DNA of 43,290 nucleotides from Legionella feeleii (GTDB lineage Bacteria; Pseudomonadota; Gammaproteobacteria; Legionellales; Legionellaceae): NCBI RefSeq assembly GCF_001467625.1, contig NZ_LNYB01000085.1, positions 629,472 to 672,761 of the forward strand, read 5' to 3'. Shown piece by piece: positions 36,213 to 43,290 of this stretch (position 1 is its first letter; each line of letters starts with the position of its first letter). The notes under the pieces were generated by a model. It saw only the letters and a program-made list of their open reading frames with translations, ran no database searches and was not told where the DNA came from. The position numbers and the translations under genes were made by a program.

Positions 36213-36443
36213 AAGCGCGCTCCATTTTATTTTTAACTATAGCAAGAAAAGTTAACTCCTGTGGTTAGAAATTGTTGATATTACTACTATCTTGGCGTTT
36301 CGGCTCCACTATCAGGCTTAAAACACAACGAAGCGCACAACCTACACCTGCTACCTGGAGTGATTGTGGCTTAAACATCTAGCCCGAGCCCCTGGCTCGA
36401 CATGCACAGTTATGATAATGGAAATGTAACCAGTAACCAGTAC

Positions 36444-37832
36444 CTAGTGTCCAGCAATCATCATTTGTTCAATCAGTATAGAGCCGCAGCGAGTTGAGAT
36501 ATTTGGATTAATATCTGTACCAACAGCAGTAATCATTTTAAACATATCTTTCAAATTACCAGCAATTGTTATCTCCTCGACAGGGTATTGAATAACACCA
36601 TTATCTACCCAGAATCCACTTGCCCCACGTGAGTAATCGCCAGTTAAGCCATTTACACCTTGCCCCATTAACTCAGTCACCAACAAGCCAGTACCCATTT
36701 TATGTAATAAATCCTGCAAATCTCCTGCAGTGGGATCAAGCGTTAAGTTATGAACTCCACCGCTATTAGCAGTTGTTTTCAGACCTAAGCGACGAGCTGA
36801 ATAACTACTTAATGCATATTGGCATAAACGTCCATCTTCAACAAAGACATTATTTCTTGTTGGCACACCCTCACCATCAAACGGTGAACTTCCTAATGCT
36901 TTTAAAAGATAAGGTTGCTCATAAATTTTAAAACCGGCAGGAAAAACCTGCTTTTCCAAGGCATCCAATAAAAAAGAATTCTTACGGTACAAATTTGAAC
37001 CACTAATAGCATTAATAAAACTTGCCAGCAAACCACTCGATACACGCGAAGAAAACAACACCGGTATTTTTTGCGTTTTCACCTGTCTTGCCCCTAAACG
37101 GCTGGTAGCGCGCTCAACTGCCTTTTGCGCCAAGGCTTCCAGTGAATTTAAACCTTCTGCATACCTTGCCGTCGTATAATCGTAATCTCGTTGCATGCTC
37201 TCCCCTTCTTTTGCAATGAGAGAGCAACTGACACTATGACGAGTACTTTGAATTACGCCTTCCCCGCCATAACTATTGGCAAAACCATTGCAGAAAGCAT
37301 AGGTGGAAAAATTAACACCATCAGAGTTGGAAATCCGTTTATCCAAGGCCAATGCATGAGCTTCACAAGCAAGTGCTTTTTCTATTGCCTGAGGCGGCTT
37401 GATTTCCCAAGGATGATAAAGATCAAGATCAGGATGATGATTTTTCATCAATTCTCGATCAGCAAGTCCAAAACAAGGATCTTCGGCACTCACTTTGGCG
37501 ATATCACAAGCAGCAGCGACTAAGGCATCCAAAGCAGCAGGTGAGGTATCTGTACTGCTTGCACCACCTTTACGATGTCCAATATAAACAACGAGACTTA
37601 CTCCTTTATCCTCACTAAAAGCAACTGTCTCAACTTCCCCCATACGAACATCGACTGAAAAACCACTATCATGGTTAACTGAAACCATCGCATCCGTTGC
37701 ACCCTGCGCACGAGCGCGATCCAGGACGTCATGCATTAATTCTAATAAATTGTTGGTTGACTTAAGCGCTACTCTATTGTTATTTTCCGGTAATGTTTTC
37801 ATGGTGGGTCTACCGCTATCAAGTTTGTTCAT
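36444..37832 (-). CDS. pmbA: Metalloprotease-associated protein PmbA (TldE)
   Basis: Partner of TldD in a protease that trims peptides such as microcin precursors and CcdA antitoxin. PmbA lacks the zinc-binding HExxH, and none is seen here, as expected. Family segments include RMGEVETVAFSEDKGVSLVVYIGHRKG, SSTDTSPAALDALV, ARRLGLKTTANSGGVHNL, MGTGLLVTELMGQGVNGLTGDYSRGASGFWV and VEEITIAGNLKDMF. The frame gives 462 residues; starting at the internal ATG 37802 would give 452, nearer to the 450 of E. coli, and neither start has a clear ribosome site. It is divergent from the next gene with only 17 bp between start codons if the long form is used. Confidence 0.95.
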   Translation of the reverse strand: MNKLDSGRPTMKTLPENNNRVALKSTNNLLELMHDVLDRARAQGATDAMVSVNHDSGFSVDVRMGEVETVAFSEDKGVSLVVYIGHRKGGASSTDTSPAALDALVAAACDIAKVSAEDPCFGLADRELMKNHHPDLDLYHPWEIKPPQAIEKALACEAHALALDKRISNSDGVNFSTYAFCNGFANSYGGEGVIQSTRHSVSCSLIAKEGESMQRDYDYTTARYAEGLNSLEALAQKAVERATSRLGARQVKTQKIPVLFSSRVSSGLLASFINAISGSNLYRKNSFLLDALEKQVFPAGFKIYEQPYLLKALGSSPFDGEGVPTRNNVFVEDGRLCQYALSSYSARRLGLKTTANSGGVHNLTLDPTAGDLQDLLHKMGTGLLVTELMGQGVNGLTGDYSRGASGFWVDNGVIQYPVEEITIAGNLKDMFKMITAVGTDINPNISTRCGSILIEQMMIAGH

Positions 37833-37849
37833 AAGGATACAAGATTAAT

Positions 37850-38635
37850 ATGCCCAGGCAAACCATTGCTCTTGTAAAATGGCTTACACAAGCCTCTAAA
37901 TTTATAACTATTGCTCTATTTTTGTTGTTTTTTACTCATTATGTGATTGCTAGCAATGGTTGGCGTCAATTGGCACCCGGCATTGAGTATCAAGATCTCG
38001 AGGGTCGCTTTTTGACACCTTGGTCCCATATCCACGCCTTTCGTATTAACCTGAAAGACAATGAGCTGTCCCTGGTTACCGCCAAAGATTTATCACGTGA
38101 ACATGCCTCAGTTAATGAATATGCCCAGCATAGTAATGCGCTCTTGGCTATCAATGGGGGGTTCTTTGATGGTAATTATAAACCGCTAGGCTTACGAGTT
38201 TATAACAGGCGGCAAAAAAATCCTGCTAAAAATATCAGCTGGTGGGGAATTTTTTACGTCAAGCATCAGAAAGCTTATTTAAGCAATATCAGGCAATACA
38301 GTCCTGATCGACAAATCGACTTTGCCATACAAAGTGGCCCCAGATTGTTAATTAATAATCGTATTCCACCTCTTAAACCAGGTAGGGCAGAACGCTCTGC
38401 CTTAGGTATCACCCAAGATGGGCGTGTTATTATTCTCGTTACCGATAATATGCCTATGTCTACTACAGAATTAGCGCAACTGATGAAAGCAGCTCCGCTC
38501 AATTGCGAAAATGCACTTAATCTGGATGGTGGTAGTTCGAGTCAATTACGTGCTCAAGTCGCATCCTTTCAATTAGACGTACATGGTTTTTCTAATGTCA
38601 GTGATGCGGTCATTGTTAAAGCAAGAAAAAAATAA
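37850..38635 (+). CDS. Exported NAGPA-domain (phosphodiester glycosidase) protein
   Basis: Probably exported: a basic start then ITIALFLLFFTHYVIAS, either a signal peptide or an anchor. The rest is a NAGPA domain, named from the enzyme that uncovers mannose-6-phosphate: NALLAINGGFFDGNYKPLGL, IQSGPRLLINN, ERSALGITQDGRVIILVTD and CENALNLDGGSSSQL are the family blocks. In bacteria such domains occur in cell-wall and exopolysaccharide proteins; the substrate is unknown. 261 residues. AAGGA is 12 bases before ATG, farther than usual. Confidence 0.88.
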   Translation: MPRQTIALVKWLTQASKFITIALFLLFFTHYVIASNGWRQLAPGIEYQDLEGRFLTPWSHIHAFRINLKDNELSLVTAKDLSREHASVNEYAQHSNALLAINGGFFDGNYKPLGLRVYNRRQKNPAKNISWWGIFYVKHQKAYLSNIRQYSPDRQIDFAIQSGPRLLINNRIPPLKPGRAERSALGITQDGRVIILVTDNMPMSTTELAQLMKAAPLNCENALNLDGGSSSQLRAQVASFQLDVHGFSNVSDAVIVKARKK

Positions 38636-38706
38636 TCCTCTCAAAAACAACTAACCATAACCCGTTAATTTAGCGTTAAACAATTGCTTCTAATTTAGAG
38701 CACTCA

Positions 38707-38736
38707 TTGGAAAATTGTGCTTTTTGATACCATAAT
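38707..38736 (+). promoter_or_regulatory. Possible sigma-70 promoter
   Basis: TTGGAA (38707-38712), 18 bases, CATAAT (38731-38736). Transcription would begin near 38743, which favours ATG 38762 over ATG 38744 as the start of the following gene. Confidence 0.4.
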
Positions 38737-38761
38737 TTAGAAGATGCATTCGGATAAAGTA

Positions 38762-39391
38762 ATGAAAAAATTTTTTGTAGGTCTGAAGAAGACTAAAAAA
38801 ACCCCAGTAAAAAGTGAAGTACCCACTCAACAATCTCCTTTTTTAGAAGAATCAAAACAAAAGGAGACTGAAAATAGAGATTTCTTTTCTGATCCAAGAA
38901 TGAGGGACTTAAGCGACATTGGAGAGAAAAAAGCCTTAGGTTATTTGCCATTAGCCAGAATACGCGAAGCGGGTTACGATGTATTTCAAACCTCCCTTTT
39001 ATTGAAAAAGAAAGGCTTGAAGATCCTGGTCATTCCAGCTGCCTTACCTGAAGAAATCTATGCTTATAACCCCGAGACAAAGAAATTTATCCATATGGCT
39101 GATAAAAAAATGTATGATGTTGTTCCCAAAGGAAAATTCTATAGCATCCAATCAGGAGCCCTCGTTGCCTATGACATAGAAGCAGTGGATCTTTTTTTGC
39201 AGCAAAATGCAAAACTTATCGATGATGAAAATCAATCTGAAACAATTGACGAACATAAGTGGCCAATGAATGCAGCCGATTTTGTTGAAATGCTGTTTAG
39301 AAAAACGGCCCAATCCAAAGAAATGAACAACTTAATCCATACAATTTATGAGGAAATGCCCACCGTTATCACTAGCTTTAAAATGGAATAA
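38762..39391 (+). CDS. Uncharacterised soluble protein with charged N-terminus
   Basis: I recognise no domain. With ATG 38762 (GGAT 8 bases upstream) it has 209 residues; ATG 38744 adds six but leaves almost no leader after the likely promoter. The first 40 residues are rich in Lys, Glu and Thr and look disordered, followed by a compact-looking region (SDIGEKKALGYLPLARIREAG to EAVDLFLQQNAK). There is no signal peptide or membrane span. The context (a stand-alone gene near ankyrin and unknown genes) would suit a secreted effector, but there is no direct evidence. Confidence 0.72.
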   Translation: MKKFFVGLKKTKKTPVKSEVPTQQSPFLEESKQKETENRDFFSDPRMRDLSDIGEKKALGYLPLARIREAGYDVFQTSLLLKKKGLKILVIPAALPEEIYAYNPETKKFIHMADKKMYDVVPKGKFYSIQSGALVAYDIEAVDLFLQQNAKLIDDENQSETIDEHKWPMNAADFVEMLFRKTAQSKEMNNLIHTIYEEMPTVITSFKME

Positions 39392-39422
39392 TACCAAGTA
39401 ATTCTCAGCCATATAGCCCCAG

Positions 39423-40799
39423 TTAGCTCTCGAGTTTGACAAAGCGCTTTAATTTTCCTGTTTCAGGATGGCGCTTTAATTGAGGAACAATCTTTATTTC
39501 AATCAGAGGATTTTCTATACCCATTTGCCGATAGGCAGTAACCAGATCTTTTTGCATTTTCTCGGTAACAAAATTTTTTCTGGCCGTTAACCAAATTTCA
39601 GCACCTTGAATGGTTTGAAATACTTGATACTCTTCTACTTGCTCTTCCGGAAAAATTAGATTTTCAAATACTTCCGGAATAACACAAATGCCATTGGCAT
39701 AGGAAAAACTATCGTCATTACGCCCTTTAATGGATTGCACTAATCTCAACGGTGCCCCACAAGAACATGAATCTGCCAGAATCCTAATGCGATCATCAAT
39801 TTCATAGCGGAATAAAGGCATGCTTTTATGAAATAAATTAGTCACCAATACTTTCGTTGCTTCACGCCCATCTGGAACTGGTTGATTATTTTCATCAACC
39901 GCCTCAAAAATGATGAGATCCTCATTTAGATGGAGATGATTGGTATGATCACAGCTTTGCGCGTGTGGACCAGCATCGGATGACCCCCACATATTGGTCA
40001 CAGGAACATTCCACGCTTTTTTAATGGTCTTTAACATATCAGGGAACAACGGCTCTGAATTAACACTAACGCGGCGAGGAAAAATTTTTAATTTTCCGCG
40101 ACAAGCTTCTTGAGCCAAACGATAAATTTCCGTCGTGTAGCCAATTAAATGGCTCGGCTTCTGGATATTAAGTTGCTCAACCATATTGGTAATAGGCATC
40201 GTAGCCGGTAACAGGAGGACTTTCATTTGTGGTATGAGAGGAATCGTGAATACAAATCGGCTCAGATGAACCGGCTTGGCTGCAGTAATTGCTGCCATGA
40301 GTACAGGGCTATTATCCTTTTGCGAAGAGAACTCATCACGATATTGAAAACGAAAAAAAGCAGCCACAAACAAGATAAACTCTTCAATATTCCACCCAAA
40401 TACCCCCCTGACTCCCGAAGAGCCTCCCGTAGCGGTAAAATGATAGGCATTATCCAATAACTCCGGTTCAATTTGGTTATGGAGAAATTGACGGGCCCTT
40501 TCCAAAGTTAATTTTCTATCAGTGACAATCTCATCCCAATGCGTCATGGCTTCTTTTTTGGTCATGACAGGCAATTTAGCCAAATCACTCAAAGTAAAAT
40601 GGGATGGCTCAATATGAGCAAATTTGCTCGCATAATACGGTGAGTTTTGTTTTGCATAAGCTAATAAAGCTACTAAAGCGCGTTGCTGCTCTGCCTTGAC
40701 CTCTTCTTTACTCCAGCTTAACCGAGAAGAAAGTTGTGGCAATAAATCTTGTATGGCATCAATTTCTTTATTCAATGTCGAAGCATAGAGATTGGACAT
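39423..40799 (-). CDS. PaaK/CapK-like adenylate-forming enzyme
   Basis: 458-residue protein of the phenylacetate-CoA ligase group. Seen: the P-loop-like TATGGSSGVRG (122-132), NMWGSSDAGPHAQSC where the family has its adenylate-contact motif, LFRYEIDDRIRI (hinge Asp region), a cysteine pair in DSCSCGAPL, and a C-terminal lid ending PETGKLKRFVKLES with conserved Lys residues. These point to acyl-AMP formation, but whether the acceptor is CoA, an amine or a polysaccharide is unknown; no paa or capsule genes are nearby. It is divergent from the ankyrin gene. Confidence 0.88.
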   Translation of the reverse strand: MSNLYASTLNKEIDAIQDLLPQLSSRLSWSKEEVKAEQQRALVALLAYAKQNSPYYASKFAHIEPSHFTLSDLAKLPVMTKKEAMTHWDEIVTDRKLTLERARQFLHNQIEPELLDNAYHFTATGGSSGVRGVFGWNIEEFILFVAAFFRFQYRDEFSSQKDNSPVLMAAITAAKPVHLSRFVFTIPLIPQMKVLLLPATMPITNMVEQLNIQKPSHLIGYTTEIYRLAQEACRGKLKIFPRRVSVNSEPLFPDMLKTIKKAWNVPVTNMWGSSDAGPHAQSCDHTNHLHLNEDLIIFEAVDENNQPVPDGREATKVLVTNLFHKSMPLFRYEIDDRIRILADSCSCGAPLRLVQSIKGRNDDSFSYANGICVIPEVFENLIFPEEQVEEYQVFQTIQGAEIWLTARKNFVTEKMQKDLVTAYRQMGIENPLIEIKIVPQLKRHPETGKLKRFVKLES

Positions 40800-40966
40800 G
40801 TTAGCAATCGCCTTGATTTATTATAAAAATGACTATAGCCCTTAGATAAATAAAAATCCTCTATCGCTTGGCAAATTCCTTTCTGGAATACAACTTTCCT
40901 AAAGTTTCTCTTTATCAATTGATCATTTTTTCCATAATAATCCCCTTTTCTAGTGGGGGAATTCCA

Positions 40967-42181
40967 GTGAAAACTATTTTTCAAGCAGTTATTGATGGTG
41001 ATTTAGATGAAATTCGTAAACTACGTGCCCAAGGTCAAATTGATATTAATGCGCTAAATGAACAGGGTGATTCAGCCTTAACTATCGCCATAAAAAAAAG
41101 AAATCTCGCAGCATTCAGATTATTACTTGACTTCAAAGGACTCGACCTGAATCAAGAAACCTATACTTCCAAATTTGAAAATAAGCCTTATCCTTCGACT
41201 CCTTTACTATGGAGTACAAAGCTTAACCAGCCAGATATGGTTAAGGAACTCTTAGCCAAGGGAGCCGATCCAGCCAAGCAATTAGGATACTTTAAAGTGA
41301 CTCCGTTAATGTTCGCAGTTTCCAATGACTTTCTAGCGTGTGTAAAACTACTTATAGAAACAGGTAAAGGAGTTGATTTGAAAAATGCTAGAGGAACTAC
41401 GGCTCTTGATCTAGCAGCACAAGAGGGTAAATCCGCTGCTCTGAAACTTCTTGTACCCCATGTAACACATGGTGAACTGTTAACAGCCGCCAATCTTGCA
41501 GACCAAAATAAACATCCTGAAATAGCTCAATTGTTGCGTAATTGGACCAGTCCTACTTCTGAACAAAAAAATCAATCAACCAGTTCACAGGCTGTACCCA
41601 AAGTAAGAGCTCAAAAATTGATAGACAAATCGACTAGTCCTGACAAGCACTATAACACCCTGATAAAAACAGTAAAAACCCTCGAGGAAAAATTTAAAGC
41701 TCAAGAAGAGGTCGTTAAAATACTCCAGGAAGAATTGAAAGCTGTAAAAGAAGCACAACAATTACTGACAACAACAGCACAACCAGTCCCAGACCTCGTT
41801 CAAGCCACAACAGAAGCAATGCATGCCCTTGGACCAATACTACGAGCAACAGCAGGGAAGGTAGAGCCAGCCCCAGTAACAGAAGCATCAATCGCAGGAA
41901 GAATACCGCCAGACCCTGGTATGATACAACCTGTATCTACAATACAACCGATGACAGCAAACATATTAAAGCCAACCCCGGGAAGATTACAATCAACCAC
42001 GAGTTCGGCGCAACCTGCATTGAGTACAGGCCCTCTACTAAACCCAGGTGACGCACGGCCTCAAATCTCGAATCACACAAGATCGTCATTTTTTGCTCTG
42101 GCAAATAGGCCGTTGCCGCATAATGAGCTGTCAAACCCGGCAAACTATGCTTTGACCCCATCACAATCCAAGCCAAATTAA
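40967..42181 (+). CDS. Ankyrin-repeat and coiled-coil protein, effector-like
   Basis: I place the start at GTG 40967 (MKTIFQAVIDGDLDEI..., 404 aa) because GGGGGA lies 7 bases before it. The frame is open to TTG 40868, which would add a hydrophobic 33-residue leader with no ribosome site. Residues 1-165 hold about five ankyrin repeats (FQAVIDGDLDEIRKLRAQG; STPLLWSTKLNQPDMVKELL; VTPLMFAVSNDFLACVKLLI; TTALDLAAQEGKSAALKLL). A coiled coil follows (about 228-265, KTVKTLEEKFKAQEEVVKIL onward). The last 130 residues are rich in Pro, Thr, Ser and Ala and look disordered. Such architectures are common among Legionella and Coxiella type IV effectors; secretion is an inference. Confidence 0.85.
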   Translation: MKTIFQAVIDGDLDEIRKLRAQGQIDINALNEQGDSALTIAIKKRNLAAFRLLLDFKGLDLNQETYTSKFENKPYPSTPLLWSTKLNQPDMVKELLAKGADPAKQLGYFKVTPLMFAVSNDFLACVKLLIETGKGVDLKNARGTTALDLAAQEGKSAALKLLVPHVTHGELLTAANLADQNKHPEIAQLLRNWTSPTSEQKNQSTSSQAVPKVRAQKLIDKSTSPDKHYNTLIKTVKTLEEKFKAQEEVVKILQEELKAVKEAQQLLTTTAQPVPDLVQATTEAMHALGPILRATAGKVEPAPVTEASIAGRIPPDPGMIQPVSTIQPMTANILKPTPGRLQSTTSSAQPALSTGPLLNPGDARPQISNHTRSSFFALANRPLPHNELSNPANYALTPSQSKPN

Positions 42182-42218
42182 CTCGGCTCTTATGATTATT
42201 CTTCCTGCTGTAGAAATC

Positions 42219-42329
42219 AGGGTCTGTTGCCATTTCGCTAGCTGAAGTCGAAAAGTGTTGATTTATGGGCATCGAAGCGTAGGAAATCAAAACTTTTCAG
42301 CCAAGGTAGTAGAAATGGCAACAGACCCT
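42219..42329. mobile_element. MITE-like inverted-repeat element, family A copy 2
   Basis: Perfect 18-bp terminal inverted repeats: AGGGTCTGTTGCCATTTC at 42219-42236 and its reverse complement at 42312-42329. An inner pair of 15-base arms (GAAAAGTGTTGATTT and AAATCAAAACTTTTC) has one mismatch, so the whole 111 bp could fold into one long hairpin. It is related in opposite orientation to 15662-15764. It sits between the ankyrin gene and the HIT gene. Confidence 0.8.
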
Positions 42330-42362
42330 AAGATAAGATGGAGGGGAAACAGGGAGGTTCAT

Positions 42363-42791
42363 ATGCCTGCGCCAGAATCAGCTACATGCATCATTGATTT
42401 AATCGTTGCAAAAAAGGAAAAGGCTTATATCGTCTATGAAAATGAACAATTCATTGCTTTTTTAGACCACCGTCCCCTCTTTCCTGGCCATACCCTGCTT
42501 GCGCCGAAAAACCATTTTAAGACCTTATATGACTTGCCAGATTCATTGATTAGCCCTCTTTTTATGTTAACTAAAAAAATTGGTGTTGCAGTGGAGAAAG
42601 CCACAGAGGCAGCAGGAAGTTTTATTGCCATGAATAACACGATTAGCCAAAGTATCCCACATTTGCACGTCCATATTGTCCCTAGAAATAAGCAAGATGG
42701 TTTAAAAGGCTTTTTTTGGCCAAGAACCAAGTATCAAAATGAAGAGCATATGCTTGCAATACAAGAAAAAATTAAATCCCAGCTGCTCTAA
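42363..42791 (+). CDS. HIT family nucleotide hydrolase/transferase
   Basis: Histidine-triad protein that cleaves nucleoside phosphoramidates or related nucleotides. The 142 residues include the substrate segment FIAFLDHRPLFPGHTLLAPK and the catalytic triad IPHLHVHIVPR (H100, H102, H104 with H102/H104 at the active site). I place the start at ATG 42363, with AGGGAGG 5 bases upstream; the open frame extends back into the family-A element and that part is not expected to be translated. The GFFWPRTKYQ tail is seen in several bacterial HIT proteins. Confidence 0.93.
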   Translation: MPAPESATCIIDLIVAKKEKAYIVYENEQFIAFLDHRPLFPGHTLLAPKNHFKTLYDLPDSLISPLFMLTKKIGVAVEKATEAAGSFIAMNNTISQSIPHLHVHIVPRNKQDGLKGFFWPRTKYQNEEHMLAIQEKIKSQLL

Positions 42792-42862
42792 GAATAATTT
42801 GAACTCGATTTTTACACTAAAATAAAAGTTAACCTGAGGATGAAAAATCTAAAAATACTTAC

Positions 42863-43228
42863 ATGTCTAATATTGCTGCAATAAGATGGTTACCACAAGG
42901 CAAAGAGAAACCGCCCCTTATCCAATATATGCTAATTAATTCCGTATTAGATTATCTTATTTCCCCCACAGAAATTTCTGTAACTGATTTGAAGAAAAAT
43001 ATTAATGACCTATTTATTCATATTGATAAATTTTCACAGCCTAATATTCCGTTGATAGTCCACTATAAATCAATAACTAAAAGCTTTGGCAAACACCGCA
43101 AGGATTCCGCGAAATTTCATAAACTGATAAATAAAATCTTGCGTAAAAGAAAATTATTAAAAGCTAACAGCCGCACAATCTCATTGCTTAAAAGAGAAAA
43201 TCGAGTTATTGTCAATTCTGGTGTATGA
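42863..43228 (+). CDS. Uncharacterised small basic protein
   Basis: 121 residues with no domain I can name. The C-terminal half is strongly basic (KSFGKHRKDSAKFHKLINKILRKRK...), suggesting nucleic-acid or membrane contact. It has no signal peptide. The ribosome site before ATG 42863 is weak. It lies 71 bp after the HIT gene, and could be co-transcribed. A real but poorly supported gene. Confidence 0.55.
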   Translation: MSNIAAIRWLPQGKEKPPLIQYMLINSVLDYLISPTEISVTDLKKNINDLFIHIDKFSQPNIPLIVHYKSITKSFGKHRKDSAKFHKLINKILRKRKLLKANSRTISLLKRENRVIVNSGV

Positions 43229-43239
43229 GCAAAATATCA

Positions 43240-43290
43240 TCAAGCGGCCTTCCAGTCCGATTGTTCAACAACCTGCACTCCGTCTTCAAA
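43240..43290 (-). CDS. C-terminal tail of a gene running off the window
   Basis: On the minus strand the last 51 bases read FEDGVQVVEQSDWKAA then TGA (43240-43242). The frame is open to the window edge. The fragment is too short to identify; it could be the end of a transposase or another protein. Confidence 0.4.
   Translation of the reverse strand, partial: FEDGVQVVEQSDWKAA

Noticed and set aside
36213-36443. A possible small gene or RNA between the amidotransferase and pmbA genes
   Set aside because: No frame with a ribosome site, no convincing hairpin and no tRNA-like fold could be seen.
40868-40966. A hydrophobic N-terminal leader for the ankyrin protein from TTG 40868
   Set aside because: There is no ribosome site at the TTG, while GTG 40967 has a strong one and begins directly with the ankyrin region.
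42255-42362. A 36-residue N-terminal extension of the HIT protein
   Set aside because: It is encoded by the family-A repeat element, and the ATG at 42363 has a good AGGGAGG ribosome site.
42840-42884. A short frame MKNLKILTCLILLQ that looks like the start of a lipoprotein
   Set aside because: It stops after 14 codons and its purine-rich GAGG touches the ATG, too close to serve as a ribosome site.

Overview
The window (about 43 kb, AT-rich, roughly 40% G+C by eye) reads as a chromosomal segment of a flagellated gammaproteobacterium, most likely a Legionella or close relative. The basis is the family-level look of the housekeeping proteins, the ankyrin-repeat and effector-like proteins, and the scattered short palindromic repeats. 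Genus is an inference; no 16S or other marker is present.

Layout. 1-1287 is a complete ISL3-type insertion sequence that cuts a short minus-strand reading frame just inside it. 1621-4057 (minus) holds a divergent QueD/PTPS-like protein, a small exported protein and an L,D-transpeptidase. 4426-8538 (plus) is the most unusual gene: a 1370-residue protein with about twelve 27-residue repeats, a probable GT-A-type glycosyltransferase-like domain and an SF2 helicase module. 8700-12316 has a divergent pair, an SppA-type protease and ClpB, with a heat-shock-type promoter between them. 12377-15626 (minus) has an unknown protein, Mpl (cell-wall peptide recycling) and a small membrane protein.

15790-27636 (minus) is a flagellar operon, fleS-fleR-fliE-fliF-fliG-fliH-fliI-fliJ, ending in yhdP, which overlaps fliJ by 8 bases. 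A sigma-54 type promoter lies before fleS. A 144-bp inverted-repeat element sits between fliG and fliH. The two-component pair presumably drives later flagellar genes, while fliE-fliJ encode the basal-body/MS-ring, switch and export ATPase parts.

27884-35320 contains dedA, then rarA-lolA-ftsK (minus) divergent from trxB, aat and infA (plus). This is the order also known around ftsK in enterobacteria. aat has no ATG/GTG/TTG start in a sensible place and seems to start at ATT behind a perfect Shine-Dalgarno. 35367-38635 has a class II glutamine amidotransferase, PmbA and a NAGPA-domain exported protein. 38762-43290 is accessory: an unknown basic protein, a PaaK-like adenylating enzyme, an ankyrin/coiled-coil protein, a HIT hydrolase, an unknown small protein and the tail of a gene running off the end.

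At least three families of short inverted-repeat (MITE-like) elements occupy gaps between genes; two of them abut or include the stop codon of the neighbouring gene. No tRNA, rRNA or CRISPR was seen.
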